NCBI GenBank assembly: GCA_040285745.1
Contig: JAUFOR010000004.1
Span: forward strand, 1,240,001-1,304,000
Origin: Barthelona sp. PCE
Taxonomy: Eukaryota; Metamonada: BaSk clade
DNA length: 64,000 bases
Direction: 5' to 3'
Shown here: in pieces, positions 9,467-18,011 of the stretch
How the letters are laid out: each line of letters opens with the position of its first letter
Position numbering within the stretch: the stretch's first letter is position 1
The notes under the pieces: model-generated
What the model saw: the letters and a program-made list of their open reading frames with translations, nothing else
Databases searched by the model: none
Told to the model about the DNA's origin: nothing
Made by a program: the position numbers and the translations under genes

Positions 9467-12400
9467 ATGCCTTTTTTGCCGTATGAAATTGAAGACCTAG
9501 AACGGTTCTTCTTCAAAAGAGAAGACTTTTTAGCTTCTTTGACTCCCAGCACGGATGACTATTATTTTTGGAATATCCTTTCACTACAGCTCGATAACGA
9601 GAACGTCACCGAGAAGGAAACAGAACTTCTCGAACACGTAAAGGATAAATCGTCCAGAATGTATTCAGCATTTTATCAACGTGTCAAATATCGTGAATTC
9701 AACTCTGATCTGGACAAGTTCATCGAATTCTTCCAGCGTCAGTTCCCCGCATTCACCAAACCATCGTTCCAGGATATTGAAGATGTCAACGAGGTGCGCT
9801 ATCCAAGCACAATGACAGCCGTTGATCTTGAAAAGGAAGTTTGGCGTTTGGTCAGGCACAGACACACTATCAAACCCTTGGGCGCATTTATGCTCGCCAA
9901 GAACTTTAAGGTTGACGACGAACGCTACACCCGTCAAGTCATTGAACTTATTCTTCAGCAGCATTCTGCTCTTATGGAGAACAAGGTTGAACTTATTGCT
10001 CGCCACCTCAAGCTCAGCATCGAGGAAGAAAAGAGTATCAACCTGCGTGTCTTGGACACAATGACACTAGATGAGCTGAAGGAATTGCTCGATGTTCATG
10101 ATTCATATAAGTATGAAATTGCTCTTGTTGAATATATCTTTGCTAGAATCTATAACCCCGATCACACAGGTTGGGACATTGAGACTTTGGAGTCCTACGA
10201 AGTTGGTTCCCTCACTGCTTACGATATCGGTCTTAAGTATGCTGCGCTTTATGCAAAGCACGACCTCAATATGGAGATTACAATGGACGAGCTGGCCGCT
10301 TTCATCGCCACTGGTTGTGTCCGCGATGCCGGGCTCGCTGTCCGTAAGCAGGTTGGTGACCGTCATGTCACCGAGTTCGTTGTTCAAAACATTCGGTTTT
10401 TCGATTGCCTCCCAGTATCATCAATTGACTTGACTCTTATCGAGCACTGGGTTTTACGTGCCTTTATGAAGGACATTGCATACCCACGCGACAAGGATCA
10501 CTTCGGTGATGTGTGCATGGACTTCTTGGAGAAGGTACAGTTCCGCGCGACACTTTACATCGGTGGTGAGTACCAGAAATACCAGAAGTACGATCACCTG
10601 TTCCAATCTGAGATCAACCGTGAAACGTTCATGTTCTTGAAGAAACTCAATGAGCTTCCCGAATCCGAGGAGTCAATTACCATCCCTGTAATGATCAAGA
10701 ACATTCCAGAGCTTGAGGTGCGCGTCTACCATCTCAACTCTGAGCTCCTCGCCAAAGACGGTATCACCCCTTCCGTTGCGATGGATCTCTCAGGCTGGAT
10801 TCCGAACTCTGTCGATAAGTACTCATACGACACCCCCGCACACATCGTGCATGACGAGGAGTTCTCCTTCGATCTCCCCAAGCGTTGTTACCGCATCATT
10901 GACTTCGTCAGTAAGGACAAGTCATGGCGCATTCTCATTAAGAAGGGTCTCGTCTCCGTCAACGTGAAGCCTGACATCGACGGACAAGAGCTGACTGTCT
11001 TCGGCTCTGTACCCGAGAAGGTGCCTGTTAAGGTCCATCTCGGAACGACCGTCTATGACAGCAACGAAAGTAACGTTGTTGAGCTTCCCTTTATGTCATC
11101 CACGCGCTCCCAGCGTGTCAAACTCGAGATGGATGGATTCTGGCAGTTTATGGACGTGCAGCTGTACGGCGAAGACTTCAAGGTTGACAACGGTATCATT
11201 GCCATAGCCGAGACGCTGGTTCCTGGCTCAGAAGGCACTGTCCTCATCTACCCCACTCTCACCGCCCATGGTGTCCCCATCTCAACAAATGATATTATCA
11301 GTCGCAAGGCTGTCGTTGTTTGTCAGGGAGAATCTGTGTTTTCGAAGAGATATGATTTGGAAACTCCCGATCGCCTCGTTGAGCTCAAGTTCAACGTTCC
11401 CAGCGACACCTACAAAGTTTCTGTTTCTGTTGACACCGAGTATCAACTCCAGCGTAACGTTGGCACCCATAACGCACAACAGAGTTTTAATGTCCAGTGT
11501 GTCGTCCCCGAAAAGCTTCTTGGTCTTACAGTTGTTGGCGATATTAACGAATTTGTCCTTGAGTTGCGGTCTCCCACCGGTGATGCCGTTTCAAACGTTG
11601 AGCTGGATATTAAACTGAACTCTATGCTCTTGTCCGAACCTCACAGCGTCATCTTGTCAACTGATGATAACGGTCAAGTTCACCTCGGCGATCTCAGTGG
11701 TTTTGTTAACGTTGCCGTTAAGGATTACGGATTCTTCAACGTTCCACACCCGCGCACATCATGTATTGAGAAGGAGATCCGCACACTCGATGCCACAATT
11801 GATGTACCTTTCTCGGCCGCCGGAGATGCGCACAGCAGTGTTATTCTTATGAAGGCTAGTCGTCAAGGGAAGTTCGTTAATGCTATTGAAGTAGAAGTCG
11901 ATAGTGTCAACAAATGTGTTTCGATGGCTCTTGAGCCTGGACATTACATGCTTTTCATGTCTTCCGTCACAACAGCAGTCAAGTTACAGCATATACACGT
12001 GTATGCTGCTGCCGATCGCTTTGGTGAGTCGAGTTTTGTCTATGATCGTTTACGTAGCACTCTCTACCCTGTCACTTCATTCAGTTGTGGCACAGTTTCT
12101 GCTATTGAACGCCAGGCCGACGGTTCACTGAAGGTCTTCTCACTGTATAGCACAGCTTCAACCCGAGCCCATGTTTTGGCTTTCCCTCATCATGTACCAG
12201 CGGATGCCTTCGATCTTATGCTGAGTCGTATCCCCAAGCAGTACGAGCGCGAGGTGTCATTATCACGCACCAGCAAGGTGTCGTACACATCAGACCGCAT
12301 GCTTTCTTCCACTGAAATTTATGTAGCAGAACGTCGCAATCACGAGTTTAGATTGGGCGTCAACCTCTCCCATCCCACGATGCTTCTCCAACCAATGAAC

Positions 12401-15400
12401 GTGGGCACCGCCTCCAACGCTGCGGCCAAAGAATTTGATGGAACAAATTTTGAATGCGATGAGGATGAAGAATGTGAGGCACCTATGGAGTTGGAAAGAA
12501 TGTGTGTAATGGGTAAGAGGAGAAGAAGAGCCATGCCTGCCCGAGCACAAATGTATTCTCAAGGTCTAATTGACGGGTTGGACTTTTCAAGCACTATATG
12601 CCAAGCCCCTGGTGGAATGGGTGGTGGCGGTGCCAGTTCTAATGTTCGCCCTCTCCTTTCATATCTGAGCACTCCCAACAATATCATGCTCAATATCGAG
12701 ATCGATGATGAAGGTACATTCACTATCCCCGCTGATATCTTGAAGGACCAGCGTAACATTGTTATCGTGTTGGATGATTACAATAACAGTTTTGGTTTCG
12801 CACATTCTTACAGCATTCCCGATGTTCCCATCAATGCTGAGATACCTACACACCCCATTGAGCTGTTGGGTGAGGACTCTCTCGATTCTGAGAAGGCCTA
12901 CATCGATGCACTCCTGTGTGATACTACGCTCGAGCCACTACCATTCGGCACAAAGAACCGCGTTTACAAATCACTCACTGATCTCTGGATTTTGTTCCAG
13001 GATTCATTTGGAGCCAACGCTTTGAAGGAGTTCGAGTGGCTGACGGAAGACCTGACCGCAGAAGAGATGAAGGAGAAGTTGCACACGTACTGGTGCGACG
13101 AGGTTGCTTTCTTTATCATGCTTCAGCGCCCCGACCTCTTTGACACGTGTGTGCGCCCCTTCCTTCATCACAAACTGGATCGCAACATGCTCGAGAACAT
13201 TATGCTGTATCTTAACGATCGCGAGCATCTGGTTTCCATTTTGCAAAAGTATCGCGAGCCCACTTACAACAAAAAGCTGAGTATCTTCGAGCGTATTCTA
13301 CTTGTTGCTCTCACAGAGGAGGACATGACCGTCTACTCCAAGGATACTACCCACACTGGTGAGAAGAACAAGTGCTCGGCATCCCATTACGCATCTCTCT
13401 TTAACACCGCGCTCAACGCTGAGCCTCTGGATATCGCAGAGGAGCCCGAGCCCGAGCCCAATGAAGAAGAGCTATTTGATTCAGATCCAGAGTCTTCCGA
13501 GTACTCAGAATCTTCTGATGAGGAGGATGATGACCTGGAAGTTCTTAGAGATGAGATTTCATTTAACCTTCAAGAGATCAATTATTCACTAAGTGATATG
13601 ATTATGCCTTCTGCAGTGCCCATGATGGCGATGGAAAAGCTATGCGAAGAAGAAATGTCTTTGGGAATGTCGTTTGCTCCTCCACCTTGTGCTGCTCCTT
13701 TAGAAGAACGTTCTGTTCGGGCCCCTGCAAAGAAAAGCAAGAGTCGCAGATCTGAAAGCAAAATGGTTTCACGTAAGCGCGCTCCCAGTAAGAAGCCCGC
13801 TGCCGTATATCGTCCTATCGTTGCAACTAAGAAATACGTTGAGACTTCATGGTACAATATGGACAACAATGCCAGTCATGATGTGTTCCGCATCTCTCTC
13901 TTCTGGGGTGAGTTCGCCCAACACATGGCGAGCATTCCTTATGAGGACCGTTTCGATCCTCTTAACTGGAGCTTCAAGAGCGAGCATATTTTGAGACTCA
14001 TTGAGAGCACAATCAACTTCCACGAGCTTATCTTTGCGTTTGCTCTGTTTGATCTTTCAAGCAACGTTTTCTGTCGCTTCTATAGATCATTCGGTGAAGT
14101 TCCCGTTACAGATTCCGTGGACCATATCGTTATCAGACAGCAAATCTTTGATCCGACGAAGAAGGACCCCACCACTGGCTTGGCATTGCCTGCTGGTAAA
14201 GAGTTGTTGATCAATCACATATATACGTGCGAGATCATTTGCTTCAATCTTTCTTCAGTTTCACAGTCTATTTCTGTATTGCGCCAGGTGCCACGTGGTG
14301 CCGTCGCCTTGGATCTGAAGAATACATTCTCCGATCATGTCACGATCAGACCGTTCCAGGCGAGCAAAGTTTCGTACCGCTTCTTCATTCCTCGCATCTG
14401 TGATTTTTACATGTTCCCCGCCACCGTGTGCAAGCTCACTGATTTCCTGGGTAAGGCTGACGTTTTGACCAGGTCCATCGTCAAGACCTACACGGTTGTC
14501 GATGTTGAATCATGGAGGCGTGTTTCCGTTAAGGGTTCGCTGGACGATGTCTGCTCCTTCCTTAAGAACAAGTACGTTGCTCCGAGTGAGTATAATTACT
14601 GCTACTGGCGCGTCAATGACTCGGCTGAGGCATTCGAGCGTATAACTACAATCGTAATTGAGAATGGCGTGAATGACACTGATCTTCTCAAGATGTCCTT
14701 TAAATACAAGCACGCTCGCTTTATGCGTTTATACTTCAAGCATAAGCGCCCTGACGCCAACATGCTACTCAGAGTCTTTAAGTGTGACGGTTTTGAGATC
14801 AGCCATCCTGCATACCGCTTCCAGGAATTCGAGCCATACGTCACCCAGCGAGTTTTCAGTCTGGGCGACTACTGGCAATCCCAGGAAGTCAGGAACAAGT
14901 ACGTTGAGACGCTTGAGCTGTTGGTTATGAGCCCGAAGCCTGACCCGATCCTTTGTGTGTACGCTGCGTACTATATGCTCCTCGTTGAGCGTTTTGCTGA
15001 CGCCCAAAAGTACATGGCGCGTGTTCCAGATGAGCACGACACACCGTTCACTGATTTGATTCGTGCCTATCTCGATGTCATCAACGGCGACCTCACAGTT
15101 GCACGCGAGCTCGTCAAGAAGCACGAGGACGTCACGCATCTGCGCCTGAAGCCTCACTTTAAGGAGATCGATCTTTTGATCAGAGAACTTGATGGTGAGG
15201 ATGTGTCTAAGTACCAGACCGTTGAAACCTTTGAGAAGGACGACCACATGGCTCACAGATCACGCCAGCAGGAGATTGGACTCATTGAGGAGACTGCAAA
15301 GTACCTCAATCTGAAGGCCGGTAAGAATTGCGTCACGATTGACAGCGATTTCGAGGCAGTCAGTCTCTTGTTCTATCCTCTGGAGGCTGAGATCCTCTTC

Positions 15401-15835
15401 TCCAACAAGCCGTTCGATATTAACGATGCCACGCGCAAACCGTTAATTTCGCCTGCCGTTACTTTGGAAACCACCGAAAAGCGCGTCCCCATCCCTGAGG
15501 AGATCTCCAACAACTCTGTAATTGTGGAGGCACGCGGTAGCGGCGTCTCAAAGCGCGTTATCGTCCATCCTGCCAAGTTCGACGTTGAACTTCGTCAAAA
15601 GGCCGGTATTCTCGTCGCCAAGCTTGATGGTGCACCTCTGCCTCGTCTTTACTGCAAGGTTTACAAGAACCCAGGTGCCGGCTTCCTCAAGGACGGCTAC
15701 ACCGATCGCCGTGGTGCGTTCGACTACTTCAGTGTTTCCACTGGTGATCCGAAGTCCATCAAACGCCTCAGTGTGTTTGTTTGGAGCCCCGACCATGGCC
15801 ATGCTATCGTGGAGGCTAAACCGCCCACGATGTAA
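9467..15835 (+). CDS. Giant 2,122-residue protein with macroglobulin-like beta modules, function unknown
   Basis: A single frame with no signal peptide and no membrane segment, so probably cytosolic. Residues 1-400 are mainly helical. Residues ~420-960 are a series of beta-rich modules with patterns such as STDDNGQVHLGDL, reminiscent of macroglobulin-type (MG) domains. Two low-complexity linkers follow: an acidic/Met-rich one at ~985-1030 containing a KRRRR patch, and a long acidic then basic one at ~1,320-1,445. Then come a helical segment and a C-terminal beta module with KDGYTDRRGAFDYFSVS. That last pattern resembles the C-terminus of large uncharacterised proteins in other protists and plants as I remember them; this needs a search. 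Codon use is noticeably richer in C- and G-ending codons (AAG, CTC, ATC, GTC) than in neighbouring genes, which suggests high expression. An AATAAA lies 11 bases after the TAA stop. Confidence 0.88.
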   Translation: MPFLPYEIEDLERFFFKREDFLASLTPSTDDYYFWNILSLQLDNENVTEKETELLEHVKDKSSRMYSAFYQRVKYREFNSDLDKFIEFFQRQFPAFTKPSFQDIEDVNEVRYPSTMTAVDLEKEVWRLVRHRHTIKPLGAFMLAKNFKVDDERYTRQVIELILQQHSALMENKVELIARHLKLSIEEEKSINLRVLDTMTLDELKELLDVHDSYKYEIALVEYIFARIYNPDHTGWDIETLESYEVGSLTAYDIGLKYAALYAKHDLNMEITMDELAAFIATGCVRDAGLAVRKQVGDRHVTEFVVQNIRFFDCLPVSSIDLTLIEHWVLRAFMKDIAYPRDKDHFGDVCMDFLEKVQFRATLYIGGEYQKYQKYDHLFQSEINRETFMFLKKLNELPESEESITIPVMIKNIPELEVRVYHLNSELLAKDGITPSVAMDLSGWIPNSVDKYSYDTPAHIVHDEEFSFDLPKRCYRIIDFVSKDKSWRILIKKGLVSVNVKPDIDGQELTVFGSVPEKVPVKVHLGTTVYDSNESNVVELPFMSSTRSQRVKLEMDGFWQFMDVQLYGEDFKVDNGIIAIAETLVPGSEGTVLIYPTLTAHGVPISTNDIISRKAVVVCQGESVFSKRYDLETPDRLVELKFNVPSDTYKVSVSVDTEYQLQRNVGTHNAQQSFNVQCVVPEKLLGLTVVGDINEFVLELRSPTGDAVSNVELDIKLNSMLLSEPHSVILSTDDNGQVHLGDLSGFVNVAVKDYGFFNVPHPRTSCIEKEIRTLDATIDVPFSAAGDAHSSVILMKASRQGKFVNAIEVEVDSVNKCVSMALEPGHYMLFMSSVTTAVKLQHIHVYAAADRFGESSFVYDRLRSTLYPVTSFSCGTVSAIERQADGSLKVFSLYSTASTRAHVLAFPHHVPADAFDLMLSRIPKQYEREVSLSRTSKVSYTSDRMLSSTEIYVAERRNHEFRLGVNLSHPTMLLQPMNVGTASNAAAKEFDGTNFECDEDEECEAPMELERMCVMGKRRRRAMPARAQMYSQGLIDGLDFSSTICQAPGGMGGGGASSNVRPLLSYLSTPNNIMLNIEIDDEGTFTIPADILKDQRNIVIVLDDYNNSFGFAHSYSIPDVPINAEIPTHPIELLGEDSLDSEKAYIDALLCDTTLEPLPFGTKNRVYKSLTDLWILFQDSFGANALKEFEWLTEDLTAEEMKEKLHTYWCDEVAFFIMLQRPDLFDTCVRPFLHHKLDRNMLENIMLYLNDREHLVSILQKYREPTYNKKLSIFERILLVALTEEDMTVYSKDTTHTGEKNKCSASHYASLFNTALNAEPLDIAEEPEPEPNEEELFDSDPESSEYSESSDEEDDDLEVLRDEISFNLQEINYSLSDMIMPSAVPMMAMEKLCEEEMSLGMSFAPPPCAAPLEERSVRAPAKKSKSRRSESKMVSRKRAPSKKPAAVYRPIVATKKYVETSWYNMDNNASHDVFRISLFWGEFAQHMASIPYEDRFDPLNWSFKSEHILRLIESTINFHELIFAFALFDLSSNVFCRFYRSFGEVPVTDSVDHIVIRQQIFDPTKKDPTTGLALPAGKELLINHIYTCEIICFNLSSVSQSISVLRQVPRGAVALDLKNTFSDHVTIRPFQASKVSYRFFIPRICDFYMFPATVCKLTDFLGKADVLTRSIVKTYTVVDVESWRRVSVKGSLDDVCSFLKNKYVAPSEYNYCYWRVNDSAEAFERITTIVIENGVNDTDLLKMSFKYKHARFMRLYFKHKRPDANMLLRVFKCDGFEISHPAYRFQEFEPYVTQRVFSLGDYWQSQEVRNKYVETLELLVMSPKPDPILCVYAAYYMLLVERFADAQKYMARVPDEHDTPFTDLIRAYLDVINGDLTVARELVKKHEDVTHLRLKPHFKEIDLLIRELDGEDVSKYQTVETFEKDDHMAHRSRQQEIGLIEETAKYLNLKAGKNCVTIDSDFEAVSLLFYPLEAEILFSNKPFDINDATRKPLISPAVTLETTEKRVPIPEEISNNSVIVEARGSGVSKRVIVHPAKFDVELRQKAGILVAKLDGAPLPRLYCKVYKNPGAGFLKDGYTDRRGAFDYFSVSTGDPKSIKRLSVFVWSPDHGHAIVEAKPPTM

Positions 15836-15895
15836 TGTCTTTATAAATAAATTGTTTCGAATTTTTTTTTTACTAGAATCAACAGTATCGAAGGC

Positions 15896-17671
15896 TTAAG
15901 AAGGCTCATTTCCCTTGCTAAAGATGTCATTGAACTCAGAAAACTTGTCCATAAAGCTTTTAAATGCTGAATACATCTCAGTTTGTGCAAAATCTCTGCA
16001 TTTTTGATAAACATCAAAGTAAACATCCAACTTCTGCAGTTCCTCCAGTTTCCCAGCATATTCTTGCTCATATGACACTTTAAAAGCGAGATGCTGTTCA
16101 GCCATATCAGCGAAACGCGATGCAAAAGTTGAGCTCAAGGTGTCGCTTAACTCAAATTCTTGAACAATACCATCAATTTTCTTAACAAATCCCATAGCCT
16201 TCTCCAGCTCGCATATGCTCTGCTTTATGGTTATTTCTTCCGGGGTTAATGAAAAATTAAAGAAAGACTCCGGTGATACATCAAGTTCATGCAATGCGGA
16301 AGCACATTGGTCAACGTTAGTTAACAATGTAGAGTACTCTTCCTTAACGGAATCGGGGACGTAATGGGCCAGAGCAGCCAATGCAACCTGTAACTTCAAC
16401 GCATTCTCATTGGTCTCTAATCTCAACTCTTCAGTCTCTGCCTCCTCACCTTTTTTTGACTTCGAGTCTTCAATGATTCCATCCGCTATGCCCTTTGTAA
16501 TACTTCCAAACCCATTCGCTTTGCGCCACTCCACATGCATAAACCTGCCATCATCCAACTTAACATTGAACATCCAGTGTCCATCCTTCATATGACCGGA
16601 TATAACGCGCATTTTTGAAACTCTCACAATGGTTGCGTTGTTTAGCTCATGAAAAACGCAAGAAAATCTGGATATGAAAGCCACTTTCCATGAATAGAAC
16701 ACCACATAACCGCATTTATAGGGCTCAACATGTAAGATGGAATCGTATGGAATTATTGATCCACAATAACATAAAAGGGAACCTAATGGCGTTTTGCACA
16801 CTATCAAATCATTATAATCATCGTTAAAAACTCTATACATTACAGAAGGGCCTGTACAGAATGAAGGCACATTAGTAACGTTCTTGTCTGCAATATCGTA
16901 AACCTTTGACATTGCAAATTCCGATTCCAAAATGTAGTGCTTTTGGTTTCGTGAAATGTACACCGATTGAACTCTCTCTGCTCTTGAATATTCAATGGTT
17001 GCGCGGTTTCGTCGATCATACAAATATAAATGATCATCTCCAATTACAACGTATTTTGAAGATATGTCACATGAAATGATTCTTTTTGCAAAACTTACTC
17101 TTTTTTCAAAATCCTGTTTTACCTCATTATTAGCATCTATAAGTCTGAAATACCTTTTAGAATCAACAGTTACACACCTCAAAAAGAATATTTCACCATT
17201 ATACTGCTCCGCTGCAATTTCACCTTCAATTGTCAATATAGCTTCGATCTTGCCGTGAGCAAACTTGTGTATTAATTCAGCTTCTGCTTCCTTAATAAAG
17301 AGAGCCTCAGAATTAACCCAGCAATTGCTTCCATCTTCAAAGGTAACATTCGAGATTAAACTTTGCGAGCTTATGCTGTGTACATGGTAGTCATCACCGT
17401 CCTTAAATGCCAGAAATTGTCCGTCAAAACTCAAACAACCATATTCAACCTCCGAATTGATAGATATGTTGTAAATCTCTTTCAATGACGGAATACTAAA
17501 TACGCGGATGTGACTAGTGTGCACCGTGGCCAACAGGAATTCGTCTTTTGATGTCCAAGATACATCGGTGTAAGGTTCTGCAGATATAACGAAATCCTCT
17601 TCCTCTTTCGCTTTTCTGTTAAAACGCGTCACATAAGCGAGCCCGTCTTTGTTTTTAAATGCCCTCACCAT
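15896..17671 (-). CDS. Short beta-propeller family protein (array member A, no kinase)
   Basis: 591 residues, intact. The N-terminal ~370 residues are WD40-like: repeated strands such as VSWTSKDEFLLATVHTSHI followed by RVFSIPSLKEIY and CLSFDGQFLAFKDGDDYHVH suggest a seven-bladed propeller. The remaining ~220 residues are helical (YSTLLTNVDQCASALHELDV, ending FNDIFSKGNEPS). The first ~130 residues and the 200 bases upstream are nearly identical to the long genes at 18-22 kb and 23-27 kb; after that the proteins diverge. The closest full-length relative in the window is the dispersed gene at 54742, with the same C-terminal region. No catalytic motif is visible. A scaffold role is a guess. Stop is TAA, 60 bases from the stop of the giant gene. 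Confidence 0.85.
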   Translation of the reverse strand: MVRAFKNKDGLAYVTRFNRKAKEEEDFVISAEPYTDVSWTSKDEFLLATVHTSHIRVFSIPSLKEIYNISINSEVEYGCLSFDGQFLAFKDGDDYHVHSISSQSLISNVTFEDGSNCWVNSEALFIKEAEAELIHKFAHGKIEAILTIEGEIAAEQYNGEIFFLRCVTVDSKRYFRLIDANNEVKQDFEKRVSFAKRIISCDISSKYVVIGDDHLYLYDRRNRATIEYSRAERVQSVYISRNQKHYILESEFAMSKVYDIADKNVTNVPSFCTGPSVMYRVFNDDYNDLIVCKTPLGSLLCYCGSIIPYDSILHVEPYKCGYVVFYSWKVAFISRFSCVFHELNNATIVRVSKMRVISGHMKDGHWMFNVKLDDGRFMHVEWRKANGFGSITKGIADGIIEDSKSKKGEEAETEELRLETNENALKLQVALAALAHYVPDSVKEEYSTLLTNVDQCASALHELDVSPESFFNFSLTPEEITIKQSICELEKAMGFVKKIDGIVQEFELSDTLSSTFASRFADMAEQHLAFKVSYEQEYAGKLEELQKLDVYFDVYQKCRDFAQTEMYSAFKSFMDKFSEFNDIFSKGNEPS

Positions 17672-17871
17672 TATTTGTTAGTGTAATTAGCAGAAATGCT
17701 ATAACAAAAGAAAGGAGTGAAAATATAAAGTGGTGATTTCTCTGTTGCTGTCCATGATATACTTATCACAACCGTATTTATATCAATAATCTCATTCCAC
17801 TAAGACTTTCTGCTGTACAGGCCAGAAAATTGACCCTGCGTAACATAAACCCTTTACTATTATTCAGCAAC
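17672..17871. repeat. 5' flank repeat, copy 1 (upstream of gene A)
   Basis: About 200 bases nearly identical to 22180-22379 and 27311-27510, differing at only a few positions. It ends in the last codons of the SPRY gene (the complement of GTTGCTGAATAA), although no SPRY gene follows here, so this flank was copied together with a sliver of its former neighbour. Confidence 0.85.
17706..17723 (-). promoter_or_regulatory. Pyrimidine tract upstream of propeller genes
   Basis: On the coding strand reads TTTTCACTCCTTTCTTTT, 35-52 bases before the ATG of gene A; the same tract precedes both long copies. It belongs to the recurring CT-rich upstream pattern. Confidence 0.35.
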
Positions 17872-17916
17872 CATTCAATGAAGGAATACTGAACACGTGG
17901 ATTTGATTCATGTACT
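17872..17916 (-). pseudogene. Relic fragment of a propeller gene
   Basis: The ~45 bases starting at 17872 resemble the coding sequence of the propeller blade that reads HIRVFSIPSLEE (compare 21990-22035), with a 2-base deletion and several substitutions. It lies just beyond the TAG of the kinase gene, so it forms the left edge of the tandem unit and part of the 3' flank of both copies (second copy at 22990). Confidence 0.55.
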
Positions 17917-18011
17917 GTAGTCACTACTTTACCTTATTTCGACACAAAAAACGTACCTGTATACTTTTCAAAAGAATTATGTCAGAAATAAGAAATGCCA
18001 AAACAAATGTT

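Noticed and set aside
9467-15835. Calling the giant protein a secreted alpha-2-macroglobulin
   Set aside because: No signal peptide, no thioester motif and no bait region seen; only local beta-module resemblance.
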